The notes under the pieces are model-generated. The model was not told the DNA's origin, did not search any database, and saw only the letters and a list, made by a program, of their open reading frames with translations. Shown here in pieces: positions 9,721 to 19,058 of a DNA stretch of 64,000 nt; the stretch's first letter is position 1, and each line of letters starts with the position of its first letter. This DNA comes from JAOUJD01 sp963811265 (GTDB lineage Bacteria > Pseudomonadota > Gammaproteobacteria > Burkholderiales > Burkholderiaceae_F), in the NCBI GenBank assembly GCA_963811265.1, contig CAWEQS010000004.1, forward strand, positions 1-64,000. Direction: 5' to 3'. The position numbers and the translations under genes were made by a program.

Positions 9721-11715
9721 TCAGCGACCGACTCGCTTCAGCCAGCGCTCGTTCGGCGTCCAGTGGTCGCGGTGACTGCTGAGGCCGCGCGTCAGCAGCG
9801 CGCGATCGCCTTCGGGATCGAACGGGGACCGGACGGCCTGGACGCTCGCCAGGCCGGTCGACGGCGGTGCGGGCAGCACGAGGTTCGAAGCCCAGCTCTC
9901 CCCGGGCCGCATCTGGATCGGCGGCGGCAGGTCCAGCAATTCCGCCGGCGGCACCCACGGTGCCAGCGCTCCGACGACGAGCTGCGCGCGCGGCCGCACG
10001 CGGGCATCGCCGATGCGCCCGCGCTGGCCCCAGCGCACGATCAGCGACGCGCTGGTGGTCGCATCGGTGATCTTGTCGGTGAAGGCGACGTCCCGGCGCC
10101 AGCGCGCTGCGGGATCGGGGCTGTTCCGGAACATCATGAATTCCTCGAACAGCATCGCGAGGTCTTCACGGATCGTCGCGTAGTTGTACTCGTCGGTCGC
10201 CCCGTCCGGCGCGAAGAACGAAGCGACCTGGAGCGGCGTGTACGACTTCTGGAGGGCCGTCGGGGTCGCACCGAAGAACTTGACCTGCGCCAGCGCCGAC
10301 ATTTCGGCGGATTGAAGCGGGGAAGTCCGGCCCAGGACCGACGATGGCAGCCTCTCGGCGGTGAACAGCGGCCCGATGAAGCCCCACGCGGTCAGGCCCA
10401 GGTTGTCGTTCAGGCGCGACCGCTCGCTCGGCGGCAGGAAGTCGGACGCATGCGCAAGCTCGTGGTAGAGCAGCCAGCCCGCTTCGGCGAGCAGGTAGCT
10501 CGGCGTCCGGGCGATGCGCGAGGTCGCCGGGAAGTTCACGAAGATGCTCACGTTGTTCTGCGTGTACCGCCAGACACCGGAGTAGTTGAGCTCGCGGTCG
10601 AAGTCCGAACGGAAGTCCGGCGCTTCGTCGATGACATCGCGCTGCTCGGCCGTCAGCCAGAAGTTGTCGGCATCCAGGTAGATCGCGCCGGTCAGCGCGT
10701 AATAGAAGCTGGGCCGCACGTGCGCGCCGATCACGATCGCCGTCACGCCGTTGAACAGGCGCTTGAGGTCGTCGTTAGCCTGCGTGGTCAGGAACTGCTC
10801 GAACACTTCGCCCATCCAGTCGTGGGACACCACCACGCGGTCCATGATCTGGCTGACCGTCGGGACGGCGCCGCCGGTGGTCTGGTGCAGGAAGGGCAGC
10901 GTCGACAGCGGGCACATGTTCGCGCCGGCGCCGAAGTACTGCAGGTTCGCTTCGTTCGTGCATGAAACCAGGGCCGCGGCGAAGGGCCCGGCCGCGCGGT
11001 ATGGATACGCGCGCGCAACGTGCGTGTCGCTGAAGACGTACGGGCCGGTGTTCGACGGGTCGGAGGGCGCCTGCTCGTAGTTCTCGACCAGCACGCGGAC
11101 GTCGTCGCTGTCGGTCCCGCCGCCGACGAGTTGCCGGGTGGCGCGGAGCACGATGAGGGTGTCGACGCTCACGGCCGGAGCGGTGAACAGCACGCGGTTC
11201 GGATCGCTGGCATCCAGCGCGACCGCGGGCCCCGCGACCTGGGTCCAGGTGATCGTCTCGCCCGCCGTCGCGGCAGGCCATGCGCGCACCGACGCCTTGC
11301 CGCCTTCGCGAACGGCCTGGTCCGCGCGCACGAGCACGCCGACCGGGCTGGTCGGCAGCTCCGCGTTGACCGTCACCGACAGGCTGCGTGGCGCGCCGTT
11401 CGGATCGCGGAAGTCGACGCTGAACCCGTAGGTGCCGGCGAGCACGGGTTCGAAGCTGATCGCCTGCGTCCGTGCCGACATCAGCGTCAGGGTCGGGCCC
11501 TGGGTCTGCCGCCAGGAGACGTTCGTCAGCGCGCCGCAGGACGATGCGACCGTCGCACCGCCGGCCTTGCCGACCGTCACGGTGGTGTCTGCGGAAACCT
11601 GGAACGAAGCGGTCGTGCACCCGGTTGCCGGTGGGGGTGGGGCGCTGTCTCCCCCGCCGCCGCAGGCCGAGAGCAGTCCCGCGAGCGCGAGTGCAAGGAT
11701 CGAATGGCGTTTCAT
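9721..11715 (-). CDS. Lipoprotein with Ig/PKD-like repeats and an HELAH metallopeptidase-like motif
   Basis: The 664-residue protein starts MKRHSILALALAGLLSACGGGG, a clear lipoprotein signal with lipobox Cys and a glycine linker. Residues about 35-200 hold two PKD/REJ-like beta repeats with the signatures WRQTQGPTLTL and WTQVAGPAVAL. The C-terminal half contains YHELAHASDF near residue 417, an HExxH zinc-binding motif. About 90 residues later EDLAMLFEEFMMF could supply a third ligand. I therefore infer a surface or periplasmic zinc-peptidase-like protein, but I do not recognise the family and activity is unproven. It lies about 120 bases downstream of ubiB on the same strand. The rest shows no transmembrane segment. 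Confidence 0.75.
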   Translation of the reverse strand: MKRHSILALALAGLLSACGGGGDSAPPPPATGCTTASFQVSADTTVTVGKAGGATVASSCGALTNVSWRQTQGPTLTLMSARTQAISFEPVLAGTYGFSVDFRDPNGAPRSLSVTVNAELPTSPVGVLVRADQAVREGGKASVRAWPAATAGETITWTQVAGPAVALDASDPNRVLFTAPAVSVDTLIVLRATRQLVGGGTDSDDVRVLVENYEQAPSDPSNTGPYVFSDTHVARAYPYRAAGPFAAALVSCTNEANLQYFGAGANMCPLSTLPFLHQTTGGAVPTVSQIMDRVVVSHDWMGEVFEQFLTTQANDDLKRLFNGVTAIVIGAHVRPSFYYALTGAIYLDADNFWLTAEQRDVIDEAPDFRSDFDRELNYSGVWRYTQNNVSIFVNFPATSRIARTPSYLLAEAGWLLYHELAHASDFLPPSERSRLNDNLGLTAWGFIGPLFTAERLPSSVLGRTSPLQSAEMSALAQVKFFGATPTALQKSYTPLQVASFFAPDGATDEYNYATIREDLAMLFEEFMMFRNSPDPAARWRRDVAFTDKITDATTSASLIVRWGQRGRIGDARVRPRAQLVVGALAPWVPPAELLDLPPPIQMRPGESWASNLVLPAPPSTGLASVQAVRSPFDPEGDRALLTRGLSSHRDHWTPNERWLKRVGR

Positions 11716-11834
11716 CGTTCGGGTCCGAAGAGAGGGTGGAGCCTGGGAGCAGGGCGGGTGGCCCACGTCCAAGGATATGAGCAACGAAAGGGGGTGTCGA
11801 ATCGCCCCTCGACAAGGCGCAGGCCCGCGGCTCC

Positions 11835-13385
11835 TCAGGCGCGCAACACCGCCCATCCGGCGATTGCCACGACGATCACCAGCAGAACCGTGGCCACGGC
11901 ATACCAGCGGTTGGTCAGTCGCTGTTCGCGCCGCAGCGCGCGAACCTCGTCGATCAGGCGATCGGCGTCCTGGTGGCGCGTGAGCGCGCCGTGCACCAGC
12001 CGCGGGAGCTGGGGCAGCAGGAACGTCCACTGCATCGCCTCGCGCTTGATGCGTGCTTCCATGCCGCTCCAGCCGACCTGCTGCTCCATCCAGCGCTCGA
12101 GGAAGGGCTTGGCGGTCTTCCACAGGTCGAGGTCGGGATCGAGCTGGCGTCCCAGGCCCTCGACGTTCAGCAGCGTCTTCTGCAACAGGACGAGCTGCGG
12201 CTGGACGCCGATGTTGAAGCGCCGTGACGCCTGGAACAGTCGCAGCAGCACGAGGCCGAGCGAGATGTCCTTCAGCGGCTTGTCGAACACGGGCTCGAGA
12301 ACCGCGCGCACCGCGTTCTCGAGTTCGTCGACGCGCGTTCCTTCGGGAACCCAGCCGGATTCGACGTGCAGTTCCGCGACGCGCTTGTAGTCGCGGCGGA
12401 AGAACGCCAGGAAGTTCTGCGCGAGGTAGTTCTTGTCGCTCTCGGTCAGCGTGCCGACGATGCCGTAGTCGAGCCCGATGTACTTGTTGAACTGGTCGCC
12501 GTTCACGCCGACGAGGATGTTGCCCGGGTGCATGTCGGCGTGGAAGAACGCGTGGTCGAACACCTGCGTGAAGAAGAGCGTGACGCCGTCGCGCGACAGC
12601 TTCTTGATGTCGATGCCCGCTTCCTTCAGGCGCTCGATCTGGCTGACCGGGATGCCGTGCATCCGTTCCATCACCAGCACGTTGTCGGCGCAGTAGTCGA
12701 AGTACATCTCCGGCACCACGAGCAGCGGCGAGCCCGCGAAGTTGCGTCGCAGCTGCGACGCGTTGGCCGCCTCGCGCATCATGTCGAGCTCGTCGTGCAG
12801 GTACTTGTCGAACTCGGCGACGACGTCGCGCGGTCGCAGGCGCTTGCCGTCGCGCCACAGCCGTTCGACCAGCAGCGCCCCGGTCTCGAGCAGCGCGAGG
12901 TCCTTGTCGATGGCGCCCAGCATGTCGGGCCGCAGGACCTTGACCGCGACCTCCTTGCCGGCGTGGGGCCCGTCCCTGAGGACGGCGAAGTGAACCTGCG
13001 CGATCGACGCCGAAGCAACCGGCTCGCGCTCGAAGTCCGTGAAGACATCGGCGAGCGGCCGCCCCAGCCCGCGCTCGATCTCGCGGATGGCCACGTCGGA
13101 CGGGAACGGCGGGACGCGGTCCTGCAGCTTCGCGAGCTCCTCGGCGACGTCGGCCGGCAGCAGGTCGCGGCGCGTCGACAGGACCTGGCCGAACTTGACG
13201 AAGATGGGACCGAGATCCTCCAGCGCGCGCCGCAGGCGCACGGCGCGCGACTCGCGCGGGCCGCGACCGGTCGTCCAGGCGACGATGCGAACGAGCGCCG
13301 GGCTGCGCAGGCTCGCGACGGCGATTTCGTCGAGGCGGTAGCGCCAGACGACGGACAGGATGCGTAGCAGCCGGAAGACGCGCAT
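11835..13385 (-). CDS. ubiB: Ubiquinone biosynthesis regulatory protein kinase UbiB
   Basis: UbiB is an atypical kinase/ATPase of the ABC1/AarF/COQ8 family needed for ubiquinone synthesis at the inner membrane. The 516-residue protein has the family KxGQ motif (KFGQVLSTRRDLLP, about residue 63). Near residue 284 it has HADMHPGN and then LDYGIVG for ATP and metal binding. The C-terminus ends in a hydrophobic membrane anchor (WYAVATVLLVIVVAIAGWAVL). Length and start fit the family. It is the last gene of a ubiE - Tim44-like - ubiJ - ubiB run on the minus strand, 33 bases after ubiJ. Confidence 0.95.
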   Translation of the reverse strand: MRVFRLLRILSVVWRYRLDEIAVASLRSPALVRIVAWTTGRGPRESRAVRLRRALEDLGPIFVKFGQVLSTRRDLLPADVAEELAKLQDRVPPFPSDVAIREIERGLGRPLADVFTDFEREPVASASIAQVHFAVLRDGPHAGKEVAVKVLRPDMLGAIDKDLALLETGALLVERLWRDGKRLRPRDVVAEFDKYLHDELDMMREAANASQLRRNFAGSPLLVVPEMYFDYCADNVLVMERMHGIPVSQIERLKEAGIDIKKLSRDGVTLFFTQVFDHAFFHADMHPGNILVGVNGDQFNKYIGLDYGIVGTLTESDKNYLAQNFLAFFRRDYKRVAELHVESGWVPEGTRVDELENAVRAVLEPVFDKPLKDISLGLVLLRLFQASRRFNIGVQPQLVLLQKTLLNVEGLGRQLDPDLDLWKTAKPFLERWMEQQVGWSGMEARIKREAMQWTFLLPQLPRLVHGALTRHQDADRLIDEVRALRREQRLTNRWYAVATVLLVIVVAIAGWAVLRA

Positions 13386-13418
13386 AGCCGGCGATTGTAG
13401 GTCCGGCTAAGTCGGCGC

Positions 13419-14003
13419 TCAGGAGGCGCGAGCGGCCAGGTCGATGCGCTTCTCGAGGCGCGCCACGTCGTCACGCAGGCGCGTGACATCCGCCACGAAG
13501 GTGGCGACCTCGTCGCGCCCGACCACCATCGGGTTCTCGGTGACGATGTAGTTGGCGGTGTTGTCGAGCATCCGCTCGGCCAGCTCGCGCCAATGCGCGG
13601 CGCTCAGGCGAACGAGGCCGACGATGCGCATCGCCGCGGCGTCGCCGACGAACCGCGAAAGCTCTTCCTCCGGCTCCGGCCGGAGGTTCTGCAGGACGAA
13701 CGACAGCGCCTGCGCGAACTCCGCGTCGCCCTGCAGGCGAACGTCCCTGGTGGCGGCCTGCGGGTCGAGCAACGCGAACGGCAGCGACGACAGCGCAAGG
13801 CCGATCGTGACGGCCGGAGCGCCATCATCGCTCGCGGTCAGCGTGCCGCCCTCCGCCACCACCCACTGCAACGAGAAGGGCGGGGCCTCGAAGCGCACGA
13901 CGCGCCCGGCGAACGGCGCCAGCTTTTCGCGCGCCCACGCTTCGCGCCCGAGCATGCGGTTCAGCACGGCCACCGCCGCCTGGTTGAGCAGTCGGTCGAT
14001 CAT
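13419..14003 (-). CDS. ubiJ: Ubiquinone biosynthesis accessory factor UbiJ (SCP2 domain)
   Basis: UbiJ is a lipid-binding accessory protein of the aerobic ubiquinone hydroxylase complex. The 194-residue protein starts MIDRLLNQAAVAVLNRML, as in the family, and has an SCP2-like lipid-binding fold in its first 120 residues. A helical C-terminus ends in a short coiled coil (VTRLRDDVARLEKRIDLAAR). An in-frame extension upstream overlaps a terminator and is not used. Its place between the Tim44-like gene and ubiB supports the call. Confidence 0.9.
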   Translation of the reverse strand: MIDRLLNQAAVAVLNRMLGREAWAREKLAPFAGRVVRFEAPPFSLQWVVAEGGTLTASDDGAPAVTIGLALSSLPFALLDPQAATRDVRLQGDAEFAQALSFVLQNLRPEPEEELSRFVGDAAAMRIVGLVRLSAAHWRELAERMLDNTANYIVTENPMVVGRDEVATFVADVTRLRDDVARLEKRIDLAARAS

Positions 14004-14021
14004 GGGCGAAGTGTAGAGGGC

Positions 14022-14048
14022 AAAAAGAAGGGGCGCCGCGGCGCCCCT
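14022..14048 (-). terminator. Rho-independent terminator
   Basis: AGGGGCGCC (14029-14037) pairs with GGCGCCCCT (14040-14048), followed on the minus strand by TTCTTTTTG. It lies 22 bases after the Tim44-like stop and upstream of ubiJ, so it would attenuate or end transcription before ubiJ-ubiB. Confidence 0.7.
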
Positions 14049-14070
14049 CGATGCGCGCAGTCGCCCTGCG

Positions 14071-15039
14071 TCACGCGAGCTGCTGGATCCCGGCAAGCAC
14101 CCAACCGCCGCCGCTCACAGGCTTCGACAGGTTCCACACCTCGGACACCCGCTCGATCTCGCCGTCGACGCGCAGCGTGCCGTCGAACTTCACGCTGGCG
14201 ATGTGCTCGTCGGCGGTCGATTCGATGCCGAGCAATTCGGCATCCATCGATACGACCTCGGTCTTCGACTGCCCGGCCCGCGCGCGCAACTCGTGCGTCA
14301 GCGCGATGAACATCTCGTTGGTGGTGAACTCGGACAGCTCGTCCAGATTGCCCGTGTCCCACGCCTGCTGCAGCTTCGCGTAGTGGCTCTTGGCCGCCGC
14401 CAGGAACGACTGCGTGTCGAAGCCGGCCGGCACGCCCCATGGCGCTCCGGAGGCAGCGTTCCCGCCGCGCGAAAACTCGTCCATCGCCGAACCCGGGAGG
14501 GCCCCCGCGACGGGCGCCGCGCTGCGCTGCGCCGGCGCGGGAACCGGGGCAGGCGCCGTCTCATAGCCGACGTTGGAGTAGGTGCCCGGTCCACGCTGGG
14601 CACCAGCGGCGCCATAGGCCGGTTGCTGGGCCGGGCGCATGCGGCGCATCACGAAGCCGATGACCATCATCAGCGCGAGGCCGACCAGCGCGACGGTCAG
14701 GAACATCGTCAGCGCTTCGCCGAAGCCCAGCCACGACGCCAGCGCCGCGATGCCGAGACCGGCCGCGAGGCCCATCAGCGCGCCGCGCATCGGACTGCGC
14801 GGCGCGGCGGCCGGTGTCGCGCCGGGGCGGGCCGCCGAGGCCGCGGGCTGCTGCGCGGGAGCGGCCTGCGAAGCGCCCTGCTGCGGCGTCTGCGCCGGCG
14901 GGGTCGCCTGCTTCTGCTGCACGGTCGGCGACTGCTTGCCGAAGGTGCGGCCACCGCCAAGGCGGCGCTGCGCCTCTGCATCGAAAGCGAAGCTCGCGGC
15001 GACGACGCCGATCATCAGACCAGCCAGCAACTTCTTCAT
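14071..15039 (-). CDS. Tim44-like domain protein
   Basis: This 322-residue protein has an N-terminal signal sequence (MKKLLAGLMIGVVAASFAF), a low-complexity Pro/Ala/Gln segment (residues about 40-80), two hydrophobic segments near 84-130 and a C-terminal Tim44-like domain from about 200. The family is named after the mitochondrial import motor subunit, but its bacterial role is not well established. It sits between ubiE and ubiJ, an order I recall from other Burkholderiales. A function linked to the membrane is likely, but a direct role in ubiquinone synthesis is only an inference from position. Confidence 0.85.
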   Translation of the reverse strand: MKKLLAGLMIGVVAASFAFDAEAQRRLGGGRTFGKQSPTVQQKQATPPAQTPQQGASQAAPAQQPAASAARPGATPAAAPRSPMRGALMGLAAGLGIAALASWLGFGEALTMFLTVALVGLALMMVIGFVMRRMRPAQQPAYGAAGAQRGPGTYSNVGYETAPAPVPAPAQRSAAPVAGALPGSAMDEFSRGGNAASGAPWGVPAGFDTQSFLAAAKSHYAKLQQAWDTGNLDELSEFTTNEMFIALTHELRARAGQSKTEVVSMDAELLGIESTADEHIASVKFDGTLRVDGEIERVSEVWNLSKPVSGGGWVLAGIQQLA

Positions 15040-15052
15040 CGAACCTCCGGAA

Positions 15053-15802
15053 TCAGTACTTCGTGCCGACGTGGAGGGCGCACACGCCCGCCGTCAGGTT
15101 GAACCATTGGACGCGGTCGAAGCCGGCTTGTTCCATCAACTTCGCCAGCTCTTCCTGCGGCGGATGCATGCGGATGGACTCCGCGAGGTAGCGATAGCTG
15201 TCGCTGTCGCCCGCGATCTTCTTGCCCAGCCACGGCAGCACGCTGAACGAGTACGCATCGTAGAGCGGCGCAAGCGGTTGCCAAATGCGGGAAAACTCCA
15301 GCACGAGCAGGCGGCCGCCGGGCTTGAGGACGCGCTGCATCTCGGCGAGCGCCGCGTCCTTGTGCGTCATGTTGCGAAGCCCGAATGCGACCGAGACGAG
15401 ATCGAAGTGGCCCGATGGGAACGGCAGCTTCTCGGCGTCGCACTGGGCGAGGGGCAGGCGCAGCCCGCTGTCGAACAGGCGGTCGCGGCCGACCGCCAGC
15501 ATCGAGCCGTTGATGTCGGTGAGCCAGACTTCGCCGGTCGCGCCGGCACGTCGCGCGAAGGCCTTTGCGAGGTCGCCGGTGCCGCCGGCGATGTCGAGCA
15601 CTTTCATGCCCGGCCGCACGTTGGCCTGACGCACGGTGAACGCCTTCCACACGCGGTGCAGGCCGACCGACATCACGTCGTTCATCACGTCGTACTTCGA
15701 CGCGACGGAGTCGAACACGCCGGCGACGCGCTGCGCCTTCTCGGATTCGTCCACCTGGGCGAACCCGAAGTGCGTCGCCGAGTCGCGCTGCTTGTCGTTC
15801 AT
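15053..15802 (-). CDS. ubiE: Ubiquinone/menaquinone C-methyltransferase UbiE
   Basis: UbiE methylates the quinone ring carbon in ubiquinone and menaquinone synthesis using SAM. The 249-residue length is standard. The family motif YDVMNDVMSVGLHRVWK lies near residue 38 and the SAM-binding VLDIAGGTGDLAK near 70. VSVAFGLRNMTH and PGGRLLVLEFS follow, and the C-terminal NLTAGVCALHVGTKY is typical. It lies 37 bases downstream of the DUF971 gene and 13 upstream of the Tim44-like gene, so the genes are probably co-transcribed. Confidence 0.97.
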   Translation of the reverse strand: MNDKQRDSATHFGFAQVDESEKAQRVAGVFDSVASKYDVMNDVMSVGLHRVWKAFTVRQANVRPGMKVLDIAGGTGDLAKAFARRAGATGEVWLTDINGSMLAVGRDRLFDSGLRLPLAQCDAEKLPFPSGHFDLVSVAFGLRNMTHKDAALAEMQRVLKPGGRLLVLEFSRIWQPLAPLYDAYSFSVLPWLGKKIAGDSDSYRYLAESIRMHPPQEELAKLMEQAGFDRVQWFNLTAGVCALHVGTKY

Positions 15803-15839
15803 GCCGAAAGGATACGCGGGCCGGTGCGGACGCCCGCGA

Positions 15840-16254
15840 TCAGTGGTGGCCGCAGCTCTTGCCGGCGCTGGACGCGAACGCGGCGTTCTCCGGCGCCCCC
15901 GGCTCGCGGCTCGCGCCGGCGGCGTCGAGGGCGGCCAGGTACTCGGCCCACATCCGTTCCTGGTTCACGCCGAGTTCGTGGAGGTATTCCCAGGAGTAGA
16001 TGCCGCTCGTGTGGCCGTCGGAGAAGTTGGGCTGCACCGCGTAGTGGCCGACGGGATGCAGCGTCCGTGATGGTCACGTCTCGCTTGCCCACCTGCAGCG
16101 TCTCCTGCCCCGGCCCATGCCCGCGCACCTCGGCGGATGGCGAGTACACGCGCAGGAACTCGAACGGCAATCGAAACTGCTGCCCGTCCTCGTACTCGAT
16201 TTCGAGCACCCGCGAGGTCGCGTGCAGCGTGATGTTGGTCGGCGTGATGGGCAC
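15840..16254 (-). CDS. DUF971 domain protein (frameshifted)
   Basis: The protein of about 138 residues carries a DUF971 domain, the fold found at the N-terminus of gamma-butyrobetaine hydroxylase and also alone in bacteria near ubiE and iron-sulfur genes. Visible pieces are ITLHATSRVLEIEYEDG, LPFEFLRVYSPSAEV, and after the break QPNFSDGHTSGIYSWEYLHEL. One extra base near 16065 separates VTITD from LHPVGHYAV; removing it joins the halves. The start is probably GTG 16254 (VPITPTNITLH). The C-terminal SCGHH end could bind metal, but this is speculative. It directly precedes ubiE. Confidence 0.85.
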
Positions 16255-16309
16255 GGTCGGCAGCGTCGTCGGAAGTGGTGCGGGGCGGAGCGGTTGGCTC
16301 CGCGACGAA

Positions 16310-16386
16310 TGGCGCGCCCGGCGGGACTCGAACCCACGACCCCTGGCTTCGGAGGCCAGTACTCTATCCATCTGAGCTACGGGCGC
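16310..16386 (-). tRNA. tRNA-Arg (anticodon CCG)
   Basis: The minus strand folds as a 77-nt cloverleaf with acceptor stem GCGCCCG/CGGGCGC, D-arm AGCTCAGATGGATAGAGT, anticodon arm CTGGCCTCCGAAGCCAG (anticodon CCG), T-arm GGGTTCGAGTCCC and an encoded CCA end. It reads CGG arginine codons, common in this GC-rich genome. Confidence 0.97.
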
Positions 16387-16607
16387 TTGTCGACCGCGAG
16401 CGGTCGAAGCGAGGCCGAATGGTAGCCGTTTATCGCTCGCCCGTCCTCGCGCTCTCCCTCGAAACGCGAATGAAATCAAGGGCTCGGGCAGGTCGCGACA
16501 GTGCTGCAAGCTATACTTGAACGCTTCGCAGAACCGGCTTTTCTCGGGTGCTGCCCAACTGCCCAACATAGAACCTCGCGCACCGCTGCACAGGCCAGGA
16601 GCCACGC

Positions 16608-17701
16608 ATGTCCGACCAGCACACCGCCCTGATCAAGACCCCGCGTCAGCTGATCACCGTCGTCATCCTCGCGTTCGTCGTGCCGGTGATCGTGATCGTC
16701 CTGCTGGCGAACTTCGTCACGGGAAGCAAGACGGGCGGCGCGGGATCCGACGCGATGACGCCCGAAGCGATCTCCGACCGGCTCAGGCCCGTCGGCATGG
16801 TGGCCCTGCAGCAGGCCGGCGGGGCGCGCGCGCTGCAAGGCGGCGAAGCGGTCTACAAGGCCGCATGCGCGGCGTGCCATGCCGCCGGCGCCGCCGGCGC
16901 GCCGAAGACCGGCGACGCCGGCGCCTGGGGCGCGCGGACTCAAGCAGGGCTTCGACACGCTCGTGAAGCACGCCGTCGAAGGATTCAAGGGAATGCCCGC
17001 CAAGGGCGGCAACCCGGATCTCGACCCGGTCGAGGTCGCCCGCGCCGTCGCGTTCATGGGCAACCAGTCGGGCGGCAAGTTCACCGAGCCCGCACCGCCC
17101 GCCGTGCAGGTCGCGGCCGCGGGTGCCGCGGTTCGCTCCGGCGAGGAGATCGTCAAGCAGGTGTGCAGCGGATGCCACGAGACGGGCAAGGGCGGCGCGC
17201 CGCAGATCGGCGACCGCGCCGCGTGGGCCAAGCGCGTGTCGCACGGGGTCAACGCGGTCACGGACTCCGCGATTCATGGCCACGCCGGCATGCCGGCGCG
17301 CGGCGGCATGGCCAGCCTCACCGACCCGGAGATGAGGGCCGCGGTGCTTTACATGTTCAATGCCGGCGCTGGAACCGCTGGCGCGGCGGCGGCACCCGCG
17401 GCGGCGGCACCGCTCCGGCCCTGCGTCGCCGCCGGCCGCACTGGCGGCAGCCGGCGGCAAGCCGGACGGCGCCAAGGTCTACGCGGCGGGCTGCAACGCC
17501 TGCCACGCCGCCGGCGTCGCCGGCGCGCCGAAGTTCGGCGACAAGGCCGCGTGGGCGCCACGGGCCCAGCTCGGCGCCGCCGCGCTGACCGCCTCCGTGA
17601 TCAAGGGCAAGGGCGCGATGCCGCCGAAGGGCGCGCAGCCGAACGCGTCCGAAGCCGAGCTGCGCGCCGCGGTCGAACACATGCTCGCGGCCGCGAAGTA
17701 G
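16608..17701 (+). CDS. Membrane-anchored triheme cytochrome c (c5-like; frameshifted)
   Basis: This is an electron carrier with one N-terminal membrane anchor (LITVVILAFVVPVIVIVLLA, residues 15-34) and three cytochrome c class I domains. Heme motifs are CAACH, CSGCH and CNACH. Each is followed by the same layout, GAPK/Q-GD-AW and later GMPARGG or AMPPKGA with a Met ligand. The three domains look like internal duplications. The frame breaks near 16937 (one extra base in WGARLKQGF) and near 17412 in an Ala/Pro linker, again +1; corrected length is about 364 residues. AGGAG precedes the ATG, and a -10-like TATACT lies at 16512-16517. It probably carries electrons in the periplasm between the respiratory chain and an oxidase, but the partner is unknown. 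Confidence 0.9.
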
Positions 17702-17718
17702 TCGCGACGGTTCAACGA

Positions 17719-17745
17719 AACGGGCGCCTCGGCGCCCGTTTTCCT
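17719..17745 (+). terminator. Rho-independent terminator after the cytochrome gene
   Basis: AACGGGCGCC pairs with GGCGCCCGTT around a 2-base loop, followed by TTCCTTT on the plus strand. It separates the cytochrome gene from the convergent anti-sigma gene. Confidence 0.8.
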
Positions 17746-17757
17746 TTGCACAGGCCG

Positions 17758-18510
17758 TTACGGATTGAGCTGCTGGTACACGCCGCGCGCGATCTTCTGC
17801 AGCTCGTCGCGGTCGATGTCTCCCGCGAGCGCGTAGCCGAAGGGGCCGTCGATCCAGTAGAAGACGCGGGCTCCCTGGTCCTCGCTGAAGCGGAACGAAG
17901 TCTCCGCGTTGTTCGCCTCGCGCTTCACCAGCAGCGACAGGCGCTTGCCCTGCGCGTTCTCGTACATCAGCAGCGCCAGCGGCGCCGGGTCGCGGCTGCT
18001 GGTCGGCGGCAACAGGCGGCCACCGAGCAACTGGTACCCGTGCGCAGCCAGCGAGGGCGCGCGCAGCGGCGCATCGAGCCGCTTCGACAGCCACGCGACG
18101 AGGTGCTTCTCCTCGGCGGCCGTCACCTCGACCGGGTGCCGCACCTCGGGCACGTAGGCCACGTGGGCGAGCGCCGCTTCGCGCGCGATCGTCACGGATC
18201 CGCTCGGCCCGGCCTGCCAGCCGCGCCAGGCGAATCCGATGCCGATGCCGAGGATGAACGTCGCGGCCAGCGCGATCCATCGGGACGCGTTCGCCGCGCG
18301 CCGCGGCGCAGCCACGTTCAGCGCGTGCGGTTCCGTCAGCACTGGATCGAAGAGCGAGTGGAGGGCGCGGTTCTGTTCCAGGTAAGCGCGGACGCGCTGC
18401 GCCGCCTCGGCGTCCTGCGCGAGCCAACGCTCCACCTCGCGCCGCTCCTCGTCGGTCAGCGCGTCGTCGACGTACGCGTGCAGCAGTTCTTCCGTCAGTG
18501 GCTTGTTCAT
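17758..18510 (-). CDS. Anti-sigma factor, membrane-anchored
   Basis: The 250-residue protein begins MNKPLTEELLHAYVDDALTD, a helical anti-sigma domain, and has one transmembrane segment at about 78-95 (WIALAATFILGIGIGFAW). A periplasmic C-terminal domain contains EEKHLVAWLSKRL and FRFSEDQGARVFYWIDG. The Cys and His residues of the zinc-binding anti-sigma motif are absent, so it belongs to the zinc-free type. Its ATG overlaps the stop of the ECF sigma gene by 4 bases (ATGA), so translation is probably coupled. It should hold the sigma factor at the inner membrane until a periplasmic signal arrives; the signal is unknown. Confidence 0.88.
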   Translation of the reverse strand: MNKPLTEELLHAYVDDALTDEERREVERWLAQDAEAAQRVRAYLEQNRALHSLFDPVLTEPHALNVAAPRRAANASRWIALAATFILGIGIGFAWRGWQAGPSGSVTIAREAALAHVAYVPEVRHPVEVTAAEEKHLVAWLSKRLDAPLRAPSLAAHGYQLLGGRLLPPTSSRDPAPLALLMYENAQGKRLSLLVKREANNAETSFRFSEDQGARVFYWIDGPFGYALAGDIDRDELQKIARGVYQQLNP

Positions 18511-19037
18511 TTCACACGTCGCAGGGCCGCCGGACGTTCGGTCCCGGCACCTCCCGATTCCAGCAACAGGCGCAGCCGCTCGCGCGCGCGCGACAGCCGC
18601 GACATCACCGTGCCGATCGGCACGCCGAGCATCTCCGAAGCCTCCGCGTAGCTGAACTGCTCGAGCCCGACGAGCAGCAGGACTTCGCGCTGTTCCTCCG
18701 GCAGCAACGCCAGCGAACGCGCCAGTTCGCCGAGGACGATCCCGGTCTCGACCGAGGTCCCGGCAGCGGGGCGGTTGTCTTCCACGGCGAGGTCGTCCAG
18801 CGAGACGGTCGGCCGACCCTTGCGCGTCCCGTTCACGAACACGTTGTGCATGATCGTGAACATCCACGCGCGCAGGTCGGTCCCCGGCTGCCATAGCGCG
18901 CGCTTCTGCCACGCGCGCTCCAGCGCGTCCTGCGTGAGATCGTCCGCGGCCTCGCGCGTCCCGGTCAGCGCTCGCGCGTAGCGGCGCAGGCGTGGCACGA
19001 CCGCCTCGAGCTCCGCTGCACCGAACGCCTCCGCCAT
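18507..19037 (-). CDS. ECF-type RNA polymerase sigma factor
   Basis: The 176-residue protein is an extracytoplasmic-function sigma factor. Region 2 is seen as DDLTQDALERAWQKR and WMFTIMHNVFVN, and region 4 as LPEEQREVLLLVGLEQFSYAEASEMLGVPIGTVMSRLSRAR with its helix-turn-helix. Length and start are normal. It follows the COG4315 lipoprotein gene by 21 bases and overlaps the anti-sigma gene by 4, so all three are likely one operon. The target regulon is unknown; the upstream lipoprotein is a plausible member. Confidence 0.95.
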   Translation of the reverse strand: MAEAFGAAELEAVVPRLRRYARALTGTREAADDLTQDALERAWQKRALWQPGTDLRAWMFTIMHNVFVNGTRKGRPTVSLDDLAVEDNRPAAGTSVETGIVLGELARSLALLPEEQREVLLLVGLEQFSYAEASEMLGVPIGTVMSRLSRARERLRLLLESGGAGTERPAALRRVK

Positions 19038-19058
19038 CCAGTCTCCGCTTGCGAGTCC

